From Actinomucor elegans (Eukaryota > Mucoromycota > Mucoromycetes > Mucorales > Mucoraceae): a stretch of 64,000 nt of DNA. Where the stretch lies: positions 1,661,094-1,725,093 of the forward strand of contig JAMSLZ010000008.1 of the NCBI GenBank assembly GCA_026027325.1. The letters are read 5' to 3'. Below are positions 12,690 to 24,902 of the stretch, piece after piece (position 1 is the stretch's first letter; the number at the start of each line of letters is the position of its first letter). The position numbers and the translations under genes are program-made. Under the pieces are notes generated by a model. It had not been told where the DNA came from. It worked only from the letters and a program-made list of their open reading frames with translations, and ran no database searches.

Positions 12690-14699
12690 CTGTAATTTTA
12701 TTTGTAAAGTGTAAAAAAAAGGCGAAAAAAAGAACGGTGGTTGGTTGATTGTTGTGCGTTTGGGATGTGCGTCGGCTGTAAAAAAAAAAGACTCGGTAAT
12801 TGAAAGTTTAGGTAGCGTTGATTGGCTTCAGAGCTTTGTGATTCATCTGCCGACTTTTTCATGCATATTTTCATTGGGTAGCGGTGATTGACACGGATTG
12901 CCAGTCGGATTGCCTGGAAGAGTAATTGTACTATCTATTTTCTTTTTTTACTTTCAATTTGATTCACGATTAGTATCCGTATATTCTCCATGCAGCTAAC
13001 GTACATTATATGCTTTCCATTAATAGCTATATTCTTGCATAGTAGTCATTGGCGTCATTTACTTGTATAACATGTGCCTTGATATACACTTTTAAACTAT
13101 ATACATAGATTTGCTACTATAAGCGTACACTCTCTTGGATCAAATTTTTGGTATTAATGTACATTTGAATTAAAATATAATGAGTTCAAGTATAGCGAGA
13201 TCTTTAAAAAGATATTCTAAATAAAACAGGCACCAGTACTATAATTGGGTAGTCCATCATATGTTGGGTAATGCCTTTAGTGAATGTTGAATACATATTT
13301 TATACCCCGCATGATTTATTTGACGCTCTTTCAAAAAGTTGAGGTAGATGAGTACATGAGTGGTGAGGTTCTCCATGAGTATGCTTCAATTCTGGTAGCT
13401 GCAGCAGCTGATTCTAAACATGGAATATTAATTAGTTGTAACTTTAGATAAAGATGGTCTAATAATTCGGAATTAAATTTCTAATGTTGTATGAAATGCA
13501 CCTAATTTTCAGTTAATTATCCACGAATGCAATATTCTATAACAATTCTGTTAAATAATAGAATTGGTAGAAGTGGCAACTCATTAGGAATATGAATATT
13601 ATTCAGATGCGACATTAAACCAAGATCAACTGAAAGATCAACAAATTTAGAATTCGGTTGTACAAGCATACATATATTTTACACCAAATCGTTAAAGCAT
13701 GATACTCTAATAGTATCTCGGCAAAAAAAACAGTCTATTAGTTATAATGGTTTTTTATAAATGAGTATTGATCACTAGATACCATATTAAAACAGAATCG
13801 CTCGAGTAATGTAAATTCGCTGAAAGTAGCTCAAATTCTAGAAACAATTACAAGGGATCACTCAGGCGATTAAATCTGTAAATATTCATAGTATTAATTT
13901 TTGAGCTCGTAGACAAAGTTTTAGAGATATAGCTTTTAATTAATATAGGATTATGACATTTGAGTGCATGCCAATATAGATTTTAAGCTGGTATAAAATA
14001 TTCGAATCTGTAATTCAATTTCTGCAATATCTAAAAAATGAAGTTTAGCAAGGATCGTTCTATGTATTAAAAGAAAACGTTATATAGTATGTGTCATCCT
14101 GTAACCATTAAAGTATGCATGCATTTTGTTGGTATGTTTTATTTTTGCGTATCTACACATTTTAGGCATAAAGTTCCCAGTCAAAAAAAAAAAAAAAAAA
14201 AAAATGGGTAATCATTCATCAAGCATGTCACGTTTAATATTTGACGACCAATAGAAGTAGATATACTTTCAAGTGTTATATATTTTTATCGTTTTTAAGC
14301 AGTAATAAGGGTAATTTTGAGGCATTGTTTATAATGAACTTCATATGAGATAGCTAAAAGTATATATCTGTATTTTTTTGTAGAAAACATGTATATCATT
14401 GTAAATCAAAGCATAACGCATAAGGCATACCAGGACCTTGTTAAAGCAAACTCAAAAGGAATTGCAGCATACTTTTTACACTGATAGGTATATAAACTAT
14501 CGACATAATATTCTTTATCCTTTGAAACAATGGGTACACCTGATGAATGCTTCAATTCATTCCGTCCCTTTAGTGTGACCAAATAGGCTCGAGTGACGTC
14601 GAAGAAGAAAAGTTTTATCATGCGTATAAAAAGGGCATCATTCTGTTTGACTTCTCTCTTTTTTTCTCTTCTTGTTACTTTATATACATATAACACAAA
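12690..14699. other. Large intergenic region, about 2 kb
   Basis: Divergent region between the Sds3-like gene and the aminopeptidase gene. AT-rich with no convincing ORF. It holds a diverged copy of the dispersed motif (about 13575-13627, minus orientation) and a run of 22 A at 14183-14204. The proximal promoter of the aminopeptidase ends in a pyrimidine-rich tract. Confidence 0.5.
13575..13627 (-). repeat. Dispersed bipartite motif, copy B (diverged)
   Basis: Read on the minus strand the core is GATCTTGGTTTAATGTCGCA, close to the cores at 9489 and 55348. The second block is only weakly recognisable. Confidence 0.4.
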
Positions 14700-16890
14700 A
14701 TGGTAGTTGTCACTTCAGATCGTCTTGCTAGCCTCCGTTCTCAAATGAAGGAACACAACGTTGATGTTTTGTAAAGTATATTGTGCATTATGAACGCGTA
14801 TATCTAACCTTTTATCTGCAGCCTTGCTCCCTCAGAAGATGCTCATCAAGTAAAGAAGGATACTCATATCACTTTATGTCGATTACTGATGTTATATAAT
14901 TTTTTTTATAGAGTGAATACATTGCCGATTGTGATAAGCGTCGTCATTGGATTTCTGGATTCACTGGTTCTGCTGGTAACGTGTTAATTCAGTTTTAATT
15001 AAGCTTTTCTCACGAGTAAACTTTAGGTTTCGCCATTGTTACTAGCACCGAAGCTGCTTTGTTCACGGACGGTCGTTACTTTTTACAAGCTTCAGAGGAA
15101 TTGGATGATAACTGGACCTTGATGAAGCAAGGTCTTCCTGATGTACCTACCTGGCAAGAGTATTTAGTCAAGGTAAGAGCGTAAATGATAGTAATGATGC
15201 GTATTGATGAATAATCTACTTAGAACGTAAGTGCTGGCTCACGAATTGGTCTTGACCCTACACTTATTAATGCTGGTAAGCTTACTATTTTCATATAATA
15301 CGTACACTATTGATTCTTTTTTTTTAACTTATATCTCAAGTCGATGCTCATCAACTTACTTCTCAACTTGAACCTCTTGGTTCCGTATTGGTACCTATCC
15401 ATGAAAACTTGATTGATCTTGCCTGGGGAAATAAAAGACCCGAACCACCCAAGGATAAAGTATTTGTACAACCTATTGAGTACACAGGTAAAATACCAGA
15501 AAGTCAACTCGTTCTTAATATAGTAATTTCTTTATATGTTAGGCAAGTCTGTGCAAGAAAAATTGGAAGAATTGCGTGCTCATATCCAGAGCCAAAACGC
15601 ATATGGTACCGTTGTTTCTGCCTTAGATGAGATTGCTTGGTTGTTCAATCTCAGAGGCTCTGATATTGAGTGCAACCCCGTCTTCTTTTCTTATGCCGTA
15701 GTTAGTGAAACTGAGGCTATTTTGTATCTGGATTTAGATAAAATGACAGATGAAGTCAAGGAGCATTTGGGTAGTACTGTTACCCTTAAACCTTATTCCG
15801 AGTTCTTTACCGACCTTAAGGAATTAAACTTGGATGGCAAGAAACTATTGGTTAATAACAAGACTAGTTTAGCTGTTGAAGTCGCTGTTGGAGAGGTAAT
15901 TCAATTAGTTGGAATCATGGAAGAAACTAATAATTCTTTTTTTAGGCTAATGTATTGGAAGAAAGATCTTTTATTACCGATTGTAAGGCAATTAAAACCA
16001 AAGAGGAATTGCAAGGTATGCGTAACTGTCACTTGCGAGATGGTGCTGCTCTTGTCCAATACTTTGCCTGGCTTGAAAATGAATTGCTTTCAGGTGCAAA
16101 GATCAGCGAAGTCGAAGGTGCGGATCGTCTTGAACAATTCCGCGCTAAGCAAGAACACTTTGTTGGTTTATCCTTTGCTACTATCTCCTCTACTGGTTCT
16201 AACGGCGCCATCATTCATTATAAGCCCGAACCCGAGACCTGCAAAATCATTGATCCTGCTGAGATCTACCTTTGTGATTCAGGTGCTCAGTACCGCGATG
16301 GCACAACAGATACTACTCGTACATATCATTTTGGCACACCTTCGGCATTTGAGAAGCGCTGTTTCACTCGTGTCTTGCAAGGCCATATTGCCATTGATGA
16401 GGCTGTCTTTCCTCAAGGTACCACTGGCTATCTTTTAGATCCTATGGCCAGACAATTCTTGTGGAAGGATGGATTAAACTTCCTTCACGGTACTGGTCAT
16501 GGCGTTGGTTCCTTTTTGAACGTTCATGAAGGTCCTCATGGTATTGGTATCCGTCCTCATTTCAATGCAACTGCTCTTAAAGCTGGTATGACCATTAGTA
16601 ATGAGCCTGGCTACTACCAAGATGGCGAGTTTGGTATCCGTATCGAAAACATTGTCTTGGTCAAGGATGTCGAGACACCTAATAACTTTGGTGGCAATGG
16701 TTATTTAGGCTTTGAACATGTTACTGTTGTCCCCATTGGTCTCAGCTTAATTGATGTTGAGCTTTTATCCCCCTCCGAAAAGAAGTGGATCAATGCTTAT
16801 CATGAAGAATGTTTGACTAAGCTTACTCCTTTACTTGCTCACGATGAATTAGCAACTGCTTGGTTAAAGAAGGAAACTCAACCATTGTAA
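14700..16890 (+). CDS. Xaa-Pro aminopeptidase (APP1/XPNPEP1 type, M24B)
   Basis: Eight exons (14700-14770, 14822-14849, 14912-14975, 15027-15172, 15224-15275, 15341-15487, 15543-15895, 15946-16890) give 601 residues, near the family size of about 610-620. The N-terminal creatinase-like domains include [20 protein letters not shown] and [11 protein letters not shown]. The C-terminal pita-bread catalytic domain has the metal ligands in order: two Asp in [18 protein letters not shown], His in HGTGHGVG, Glu in ISNEPGYY, and Glu in GIRIEN. The enzyme removes the N-terminal residue before proline using a dinuclear metal site and is usually cytosolic; no targeting signal is seen. Its stop lies only 37 bp from the stop of the convergent wax-synthase-like gene. 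Confidence 0.96.
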
Positions 16891-16927
16891 ATTATGTGTA
16901 TTATGAATAAAAAATATTATGATCTAT

Positions 16928-17379
16928 CTAAAATTGAGTCAAGGGCAGAATCTCTGTAAATCGTGTGCGCAGAAAGGGTGCAAGAAACAAACGACCAGTT
17001 AAAGTCATGAAAGTTAATTGAGCAGCTATTCTGGCAACTCGTTTCCATCCTGTAGGTTGTTGCTTTGTTAAATTTCCAAAATACTTGACCTCTAAAGTAC
17101 TGATTAAACCATGAAGCGTAAAGAAAGCAAGGTTTTCTAGCGTTACTCTACGACAAACACTACAAATAATGAGTTCATGGAAAGCACCACTGATAAAGAA
17201 AGTCATGAGCCCACGACCTGCATTAGTAGAAAAGAATCCAGCTGATTTCTTTGGCTTCTTCTTTTCATCTTTATCGGTGGAGAACACTTGACTATGTAGT
17301 AAGTTTCGAACAGTAATATTCCAGCGGTTACTAATAAAAAAGTGTTAGACGTATCCTTACAAGCCGATTAAGCCTTTTT

Positions 17380-17419
<40 letters not shown>

Positions 17420-18132
17420 TCCAAAAATCCCTTGGGCTACAAAATCATAGTAATGAATGCGTTAGATATTTGCTATCCATTTCTCCTTTCTGCTAAAACA
17501 TACCTTGTAGCCAGTAAAGGCGAATCAAACATGTCAATCATACGCCATCCTGTTATTGCCTGTGCTAATCCTGTTGTAACATCTACTGTACCTAATACAA
17601 GGTAAGCTTTTAAGCCAAACAAGAACGTATCCAGCAAACTTTCTCGGCTTAACCAAGCATATTTCAACATGGCATCTGGATACTCGGGCAAGAAAGGCTC
17701 AACACAGAAATACAACGCAGCTAGTTTAACTATACCGCGCAAGGTCTTGATCATGCCTTGCACATGGATACTTGTTTTGGTATCTGGTGTACTGCGATCG
17801 ACAATAGTATTGTATAAAGCGCGTATCCATTGCGACAATGTGAACCTATTTGTTGGCAAATAGGCGCTATAAGAGGCTAGGAACCAGGGTACAGCGGCAA
17901 ATAGGACATTGTTGGGTTGCAGGGGTGAAACAATGGCTAATGGAACAATGGCATGAATAACGGTCATGCCTATGCGTAATGAAGTTTTGGAAATGGGCAG
18001 ACGGTGCTGGTTACGAAGCAAGACATAGTCTATACCAAGCATACAGGCGTAGAGACCAGTAAGATGCAATGTAGGTAATACAATAGGATTGGGTAAGCTT
18101 ATATCAAGTAATAGAGAAGATTGAACTGGCAT
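16928..18132 (-). CDS. Wax-synthase-like MBOAT acyltransferase, paralogue 1
   Basis: Exons 18132-17504, 17436-17419 (an 18-nt microexon) and 17330-16928 give 349 residues. It is a polytopic membrane protein with about seven hydrophobic segments. The wax-synthase domain signature spans the microexon: SPRDFWSNRWN, then VRNLLHSQVF, GRGLMTFFISGAFHEL (the His is the family's catalytic residue) and CRRVTLENLAFF. Members of this MBOAT subgroup transfer acyl chains to alcohols or other acceptors in the ER membrane; the substrate here is unknown. The last intron begins GTA and runs into a 35-nt A tract (T on the plus strand at 17382-17416). Two paralogues follow within 5 kb. Confidence 0.88.
17382..17416. 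repeat. 35-nt homopolymer abutting a 5' splice site
   Basis: A run of 35 T on the plus strand. In the gene's orientation the donor GT is followed directly by A35. Confidence 0.85.
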
Positions 18133-19662
18133 ATCTGATAAAAATGTATAATTCTCGGCATATAATCAAGACTTCTTTTTTTTTATATTAAACAGTGAAG
18201 CTCGTGCAACACAGCAAGTATATATAATCAGGCTCAGTTCATCTTGTGTATCTTTTATTTCTGCGTACCTATGTTTAATAGCATAATTCCTTTGTAGTGT
18301 GCCTGAATGTCTATGTAGTCGCGTGACAGAAAACATGAGATCATTGGAAGAAAATGATTGGCTACTCGCATTTAGTTTCATCCTTGCATGTCAGTAATAC
18401 TCGAGTGCAAATGTTCGGGATAATCCCAATTTTACATTATAAACGTTAATATATGCATCCAGGAAAAACATCCTACTAAATTATTAAGCTTAACATTTTT
18501 ATTAGGAAAAGAAATGATCATTTAGGTTAACTAAAGTTATAAATCAACAGATGCAATTCGTTGAATGCAACAACAGTATTGCAATCTATCTGTAGTTTAA
18601 TTAAATCAGTCGTCTCTTTCTAAATACTAATTGTAAGTCAAATGCAACATTTACTCGAGGTCTGTAAAAACCGTCCATATTAAACTAATGAAGATGCTCA
18701 GAGGTTGAGACAGCATTTTAGTCTCATTGTATATATCCTTCACTACCGTGAATCTATCTACTCGACGCTTTTCTTATAATTGATACCATAGATAATGACA
18801 ATGAAGATGGTAGCTATCGTAAAATGGTAATTTCAGTCAAAACCCTCCCCCCAAAAAAGGCAAGGCAGTATGTTTACAAGCAAGTCATCAAATGCACCTC
18901 TGGAGATCATTTCAGTAAAAAAAATAAAAAAAATAAAAAAAAAGATGCAATAAAAAGCAAATAAAGTCGAGTAAAACTTTGCTTTACTTTTATTTAGTTT
19001 ATAAATACATAATTATTGTTTTTATATAACTAGTTATTCTAGATCGTTTTACAGAGACTGATAGTTATTTGATTGTACTCAATGTATAAGGAACATACTG
19101 TTCTCTTCTATAAAGTAATCACTGTAACCATATGTTGATAGCACGTGTTTATAACAAAACAAATGTCAAAAAATATACGTAATATTGTTGTTAAATTAGC
19201 ATGCGTTCCCTGTACCCCGCATCTTCGATAGCAAGTTTGATCTTGCCCCATGTTATCTAAAAACTAGCATGCCCATCACTAGGCTGTGCAAAAGAGCTCC
19301 GGCACTGAGAAAGTATCGCGGCGGATTGGTATTTGTCACAGGGAACCGATTTGTATTAAGATCGACTTTGATCTTTTTCTCATCAACATACCAGCTGCTC
19401 TATATTTCCATTTCTTCTTGCTCTTTTACCTTTTTTTCTTTCTCTTTCTCTTTGCGTGTTTTATGATCTATCTTTTCTAGTAGCTGCCTAAGACTATAGA
19501 CAGCTATGAAAGTCGGTATATAAGAAAAAATACATTTATTTCAAAAACCATTGATTTGTCTTGGTTATTTGTTGAACTAGGCGATATTTCTTATGGTTAT
19601 TGTTCGCACGACTATAGACCAAAAGTCTGTTATATTAAATATATATAGTTTTTATTTTTGTT
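18133..19662. other. Intergenic region between wax-synthase-like paralogues 1 and 2
   Basis: AT-rich, with A/T runs near 18920-18940. It holds the promoter of paralogue 1 and the 3' region of paralogue 2. Short ORFs at 19269-19480 are pyrimidine-rich and not convincing. Confidence 0.45.
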
Positions 19663-20060
19663 TTAGGTGTATGTAAAGAAATTATATCTAAGAAAAGGTC
19701 CTATAAACAATCTACCGGTAATAGCCATAAATAAGAGTTGCAATGCTATGCACAAAACCCGTGTCCTTCCTGTTGGTTCTTGTTTTAATGCACCTTGACG
19801 TATCTCTACTTCTATCATACAAACAATGCCATGAAATGTAAAAAAGACTAGATTCTCTAATGTGATTCTTCGACAAGCACTCATAATGATCAACTCATGA
19901 AAAATACCGCTGATAATGAATGACAATAATCCACGTCCCTGACTTGTAGACCAAAATGTTAATGATCTGCGATTAGTTTGTCGTATGTTTTTTTGTTTAG
20001 AATCATCACTGCTGTCAAGTAATGAATACATGGTAGGATGGTGATTTTCAGCGACTACTG

Positions 20061-20096
<36 letters not shown>

Positions 20097-21019
20097 CTAT
20101 CTCCGCAGCGCGACGAGCAGCAGCTCGAGTTACGCGCTTTTCAAATGTACTCGTTGCTATAGTTTTATCGACAGTCTTTTTCATTCTTCTTGTAGTTGCT
20201 TTCACTGTAGTATGCGACATGTTGACAGCTTCCTCCTTTGCGGTATTCAACGTAAAGACCTGCTTGTGCAATAAATTACGAATTACTCTATTCCATCGAC
20301 GACTATAGAACGTGTATATTAAATTCAGTAAACTTCAAAGTTGCTTACTATATATCTTACCTCCAGAAATCTCGTGGGCTTGAGGCTATAATAGGAGAGT
20401 TAAACAGTGGTACCATATTCCAAGCAAACAAGGACTGTTCAACACCCATGAAAACATCCACTATACCCAACATACAATAAGCTTTAACCCCATACAGTAC
20501 TGTATACATCAAGCTCATGGGATGCAACCACGGGTAATCTAAAGCATATTCAGCATGGTGTGGTAAAAGAGGGTTGATAAAGAGATGCATAAATGCGATT
20601 TTGAAGATACCGAGAGCGATCTTGGAAAGTCCCTGGAGTCTAATTTTGCTTGTGTTGGTACCTTGTTCGTCTTCGATGGTGATTTTAAATAAGGTACGCA
20701 CCCATTTTTCAGCTGTCAGATCTTCGGTAGGCATGTGAGCTGAATAAGAGGCTAAAAACCAAGGCCCAGCAGCGTATAATATGTTGGCTGGTGGATAACT
20801 GGATATATAGATCATGGGAATGATAATGTGGTATATGGCCATGGCAAATCGCAACTGGAATGGCGAAATGACCTTATTGACATGATACTCATTGCGTAAG
20901 AGTATAAAGTCAAACAAGAGAGTAGCGCTGTAGAGTAATATAAGTTTATGTGCTGGCAGTATATGTGCTGGAGGTAATGCTATATCTACGAACGGAGGTC
21001 TAGAGTAATCTATATACAT
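19663..21019 (-). CDS. Wax-synthase-like MBOAT acyltransferase, paralogue 2
   Basis: Two exons (21019-20361 and 20302-19663) give 432 residues. The architecture equals paralogue 1: FVDIALPP near the N-terminus, several membrane segments, SSPRDFWSRRWN at the exon join, then GRGLLSFIISGIFHEL with the catalytic His and CRRITLENLVFF. Here the sequence of the microexon of paralogues 1 and 3 is fused to exon 1, so one intron is missing. The loop between LLHKQVF and the GRG segment carries an insertion of about 80 residues, basic and Thr-rich. Its run of 11 Thr comes from a GTA microsatellite. Acyl acceptor unknown. Confidence 0.88.
20062..20096. repeat. GTA/TAC trinucleotide microsatellite inside a coding exon
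   Basis: Tandem GTA units on the plus strand encode a poly-Thr run in paralogue 2 on the minus strand. The other two paralogues lack this insertion. Confidence 0.85.
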
Positions 21020-21561
21020 ATTTTGAAGAGAGAGAGAAAGAGAAAGTCATAAAGTATGTAATATGTACTTTTTAGAGCGTTTGCGCGCTTTGAAATCCCC
21101 CCCCCCAAGTGTTCTCTGCTGCGCATAATCCGCAAAACAGTAAAAGTTGATCCCCTTTTTTTTATGTGTTACAGATTACATAAATGCAAACTGATCAATT
21201 ATATACCTGTCAATTCGTCAACAGCAATAACTATGCATATTTTTTTTAACAAGTTAGTGAGTGCAATAGATAGCTATAAGATATTAAGGCTGAAGTGTCT
21301 AGTTGTATCGACAAGCTCCATTACTTGAATGCATTGTCATTAGAGCTAATAGCACACTTTTATGACTACAATAGGACAAAAAGCGTATATACCAATGAGA
21401 AGATCAGCATTTATACAACCAGTTAAATTCATCGTATGGTTTTCTGTTCATTAAGGACTAACAGGATCGTATGCTCTTTTTATTAGTTAAAAAGCCGCCG
21501 TTGACCTATAAGTATCTGCGCATACTTTTTATTGTTCGTATTCTTTAGTTGTTCCTCCAAT
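21020..21561. promoter_or_regulatory. Shared divergent promoter region of wax-synthase-like paralogues 2 and 3
   Basis: This 542-bp stretch separates two head-to-head paralogues and must hold both promoters. It includes GA-rich and C-rich runs near 21030-21105 and AT-rich stretches. I cannot define individual factor sites. Confidence 0.4.
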
Positions 21562-22296
21562 ATGGATTACAGTCAATCACCTTTTGTAGATATAAAGCTA
21601 CCACCTCCGCTCTACATCATTTCTATTGTTCCTTTACTAGCCATCAACATCGCTTTACTATGTTTCGACTATGTACTATACAGTAATGAAAAGAAGCTGC
21701 GTTTCTTACTATCACCCACTCAATTGCGTTTCTTCACTGGTACACTGCATGTTTTACTTCCTATGTTTGTCATCTCTGATCAACCTCAAAGTAACGCTCT
21801 ATTTACAACTGCACCTTGGCTTCTTGCAGTCTACAGCGCCTCTTTTCCTATTGATGACCAGTTCAAATTTACAGACTACTTTAATTCACTAATGCAAACT
21901 ACATTTGAGCCCAAACATAAAATCAAACATGACGTTCATTTTACCACCTTACAGATTAGGCAGGCTGGACTGACTAAAGCAGTAAGAGGTGTATTCAAGT
22001 TTGGTTTTTTGTTTCTTGCTGTGGAGCCTCTGCTTCCTCCAGAATCTCGCCATATCCTTGAGTTTCCTTGGTTGAATTTGACTAGTCTCGGTTTTATTTT
22101 ATTATTTGGTCTCAAGCACTATTGCTTGCTGGGTATTCTGGATATAGCCTTTGGTCTTGAACAAATGGCATTAGCAGAATTTACTATTGATTCTATGCAT
22201 GAGCCTTATTTATCAACCAGGTAATGTTGCTTTCCATGTGAATAAGTATCCACTAATCAATTGTCGTGTTACATAATAGCCCAAGGGACTTTTGGA

Positions 22297-22337
<41 letters not shown>

Positions 22338-22775
22338 AACTGCATTCATTATAACTAACTTCTCCACATTAGTCGCCGTTGGAATTTATTTGTCAGTTAC
22401 TTTTTGCACTCTCAAGTCTTTGCCAGAAAGTCGACATCCTCTCAAATGAAAAAGAGTGACGGTGTTAAGCCCAAGCCATGGTGGACAAGCAAAGAGTTCA
22501 GTGGCTTCATGTCGTTCTTTGCTAGTGGTGTATTCCACGAGATGATGATTATGAGTATTTGTCGCCGTATTACACTTGAAAACCTTGCTTTTTTCATCTT
22601 ACACGGCGTGGTAGTGATGGCAGAAGTCAAGTTTCGAAAGGTTAAAGGATGGAAGCAAGATCCCAAAGGCCTTTACAAAGCATGTGCCATTGCATTCAAT
22701 ATCTTCTTTTTTGCTTTTACGGGCAGATTGTTCGTCGCGCCTTATTTAAGATATAGTTCTGTCTACGTAAACTAA
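21562..22775 (+). CDS. Wax-synthase-like MBOAT acyltransferase, paralogue 3
   Basis: Exons 21562-22220, 22280-22297 (18-nt microexon) and 22373-22775 give 359 residues. I chose the ATG at 21562 (MDYSQSPFVDIKLPP) because it aligns with the start of paralogue 2. The exon 1 length (659 nt), microexon and last exon length (403 nt) match those of paralogues 1 or 2 exactly, which shows common descent. The signature parts are SPRDFWSRRWN, FLHSQVF, FMSFFASGVFHEM with the catalytic His, and CRRITLENLAFF. It is expected in the ER membrane as an O-acyltransferase with unknown acceptor. The second intron starts GT followed by a 35-nt A tract. Confidence 0.88.
22300..22334. repeat. 35-nt poly(A) abutting a 5' splice site
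   Basis: A35 immediately follows the GT donor of the last intron of wax-synthase-like paralogue 3. The orthologous intron of paralogue 1 has a tract of the same length. Confidence 0.85.
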
Positions 22776-23109
22776 CAGTTGATTTATATACATACATGTA
22801 ACAATAATAAAGATCTTGTGCCTATATTTTCAACATAATTAGCTTTGAATTCAATCAAGACTCAGTTAATCAAGCCTCTTTTTATTAGGAAATAAAACAT
22901 GTTGATCTGTATTAAAGCTGTTTAATATATAACTGAAATAGATACACTCATCTACGCTTATTTTTGAAATCAAATACCATTAAATTAGACAACATGCTAG
23001 GTTAATAAATCAGGCATGTGCAATTGTAACAGTGAACTATTTTTTTTTTTTTTTTTTTTTTTACAATCTTGCACTTTATTACAACTTATATTTTACAATC
23101 AGTAGACTA
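22776..23109. other. Convergent intergenic region
   Basis: 3' regions of paralogue 3 and of the LIM gene. Contains a run of 22 T at 23041-23062. No gene. Confidence 0.45.
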
Positions 23110-23217
23110 TCATTGCCCACTCTTAAAAGCACACATTTTACAAACCAATTCACCTTTCTTATCTCCCTGCCACATACCTATAAAAGCGTTAGAACAAACG
23201 CCGTATATGTCAAGTGG

Positions 23218-23263
<46 letters not shown>

Positions 23264-24902
23264 TGGGACACGAGATGATAAAGTTCTGCTACATTGAGAA
23301 CATTGAAAATGGTGAATGTGATAATCATGACCCAAGGCATTGGCACATGGTCCATCAATTAAGCTATTGCAGACATGACATAGTTTTGCTCCACCAGTGG
23401 ATGGCTTCGGAACCTCAGGTTTGTTATTTATGCTATTTCTTGAAGTAGAAGCTGCTCCACTGGGAATTTCTGGTCTTTTAGATAAAGCTGCTGGAGAAGG
23501 GGATACAGGCGATTCAGTTTTTTTGCCAATCATAGGCTTGGGCTTGATAGCAGGAGGTTTTCTTCTTTCTGGTTGCTGCTGTTGCTGACTCTGAGGTGGT
23601 TCTCTCTGTGCAGGTTTCTGTTGTGATTGCTGGTTTAGAGGATGATGATAATGTTCTTCACAAAAAGGCTTATTGTCTCGCACCAAAAATGTTCCACTTG
23701 TGAAAGGTTTCTTACAGTCCTATTGAGAGAGGTAGGTTAATGATTACTTGAATGAATAAAGCCTTTTTTTTTGTACTTGCTGTGCAACTGAAGCATGGTT
23801 TATGCCATTCTTGATCCAACGCGTTAATGTATTCACCTGAAATGTATTGTCCACAACCACTGCATTTCTTTCCGCATACTTTCATATAATCTTCTTGGCA
23901 ATACGGTTTATCCTCATGCACTAGAAAAGCGCTTCGATCTCCAAAGGGCTTGTGACATACAGTGCAGCAGAAATGACCTTCATGATAGTGTTTACCTAAA
24001 GCGCTAATGGCACTCTATCAAAGCAAAACCGTTTCTTTTTAGCAATCATTTTTATGCATTTTTTGCTTCAAAATACAAATCTTACTTGTTCAATAGGTTC
24101 ATGACAGAAATCACAGTGCAAGCTAAACAAATCTCGGTAATCTCTACTACAGTAAGCCTTGTTATCTTTTTCAAAATACTTTTCATTTTGTAGAGGTTTT
24201 CGACACTTGCTGCAAGTAAAGCAATGGACGTGCCAGATTTTATCCATGGCAGAAATGACTGAGCCTTCAATTGGTTTATGACAAGCAGGACAATCTCTGC
24301 CAGCATAAATAGGATTGAGCGTACGGACTTTATTCTCTGGTGTACTGGCACGTTTTTGCACAGGTTTGGGAGGTCGAGGGCTACTGGGTACAGCTGGTGG
24401 AGGTGAAGAGGCGCTTGAAGGGGGAGGAGGTAGTGGTGGTGTGGAAGGCGGTGTTGCCTTCAAAGCTTGCTGTTTCTCCAACTGCTGCGATATTGGACGT
24501 GTTTTTCTGGGGTTTAATGAAGCTTCAAATGCATCGAACTTTTTCGATGGAGTAAAAGAAGGTTTAGAAGGTACAAGTGGTTTGGGTGTTTCAGGAAAAG
24601 CAGGTGTCATTGTCGTGGTGGCATTCAAAACAGTGCCTGTAGCATCGCGTAAACGATTCATTCTGTCTTTAACCGTACCGTAAGTTTCTTCATCGACGTT
24701 TTGTTGGTCATTGACCGAGAGCTTTTGCATTGGATAAACCAGCTCGCTCTTTAATTGATTATATTCTTTGTTTTTGTTGTTCTTGGCATTGGAAGGTAAT
24801 CCTTGCAGATAGTTTTCTGTCATAGTTTTGATTAGTTAATAGAGAAATGAAATATTTTTGTTTAATAAACATACCCAATTGGTCTTTGGTCATATAAGAC
24901 AT
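23110..24902 (-). CDS. Paxillin-like adaptor with four LIM domains
   Basis: Exons 24902-24875, 24816-24086, 24014-23781, 23719-23263 and 23177-23110 give 505 residues. The N-terminal 190 residues are Pro/Ser-rich (PPLPPPPSSASSPPPAV). LIM domains follow with the expected Cys/His spacing: CPACHKPIEG with WHVHCFTCSKC; CDFCHEPIEQ with HFCCTVCHKPF; CSGCGQYISG with WHKPCFSCTDC; then after a Gln/Pro-rich linker CHVCNSLIDG with HHFQCSQC, ending in CKMC. Such proteins are zinc-dependent scaffolds at cortical actin, septa or polarity sites. The third intron uses a GC donor (GCAAGT), required to keep the LIM cysteine spacing. The fourth intron begins GT plus a 40-nt A tract (23221-23260 on the plus strand is T). 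Confidence 0.9.
23221..23260. repeat. 40-nt homopolymer abutting a 5' splice site
   Basis: T40 on the plus strand; in the LIM gene's orientation it directly follows the GT donor of intron 4. Confidence 0.85.

Noticed and set aside
14406..14696. Minus-strand ORF upstream of the aminopeptidase
   Set aside because: It lies over the promoter and CT-rich leader of the aminopeptidase and has no recognisable protein character.
20062..20096. Tandem GTA repeats considered as a repeat array of the CRISPR type
   Set aside because: No spacers; a plain trinucleotide microsatellite inside a coding exon, and the genome is eukaryotic.
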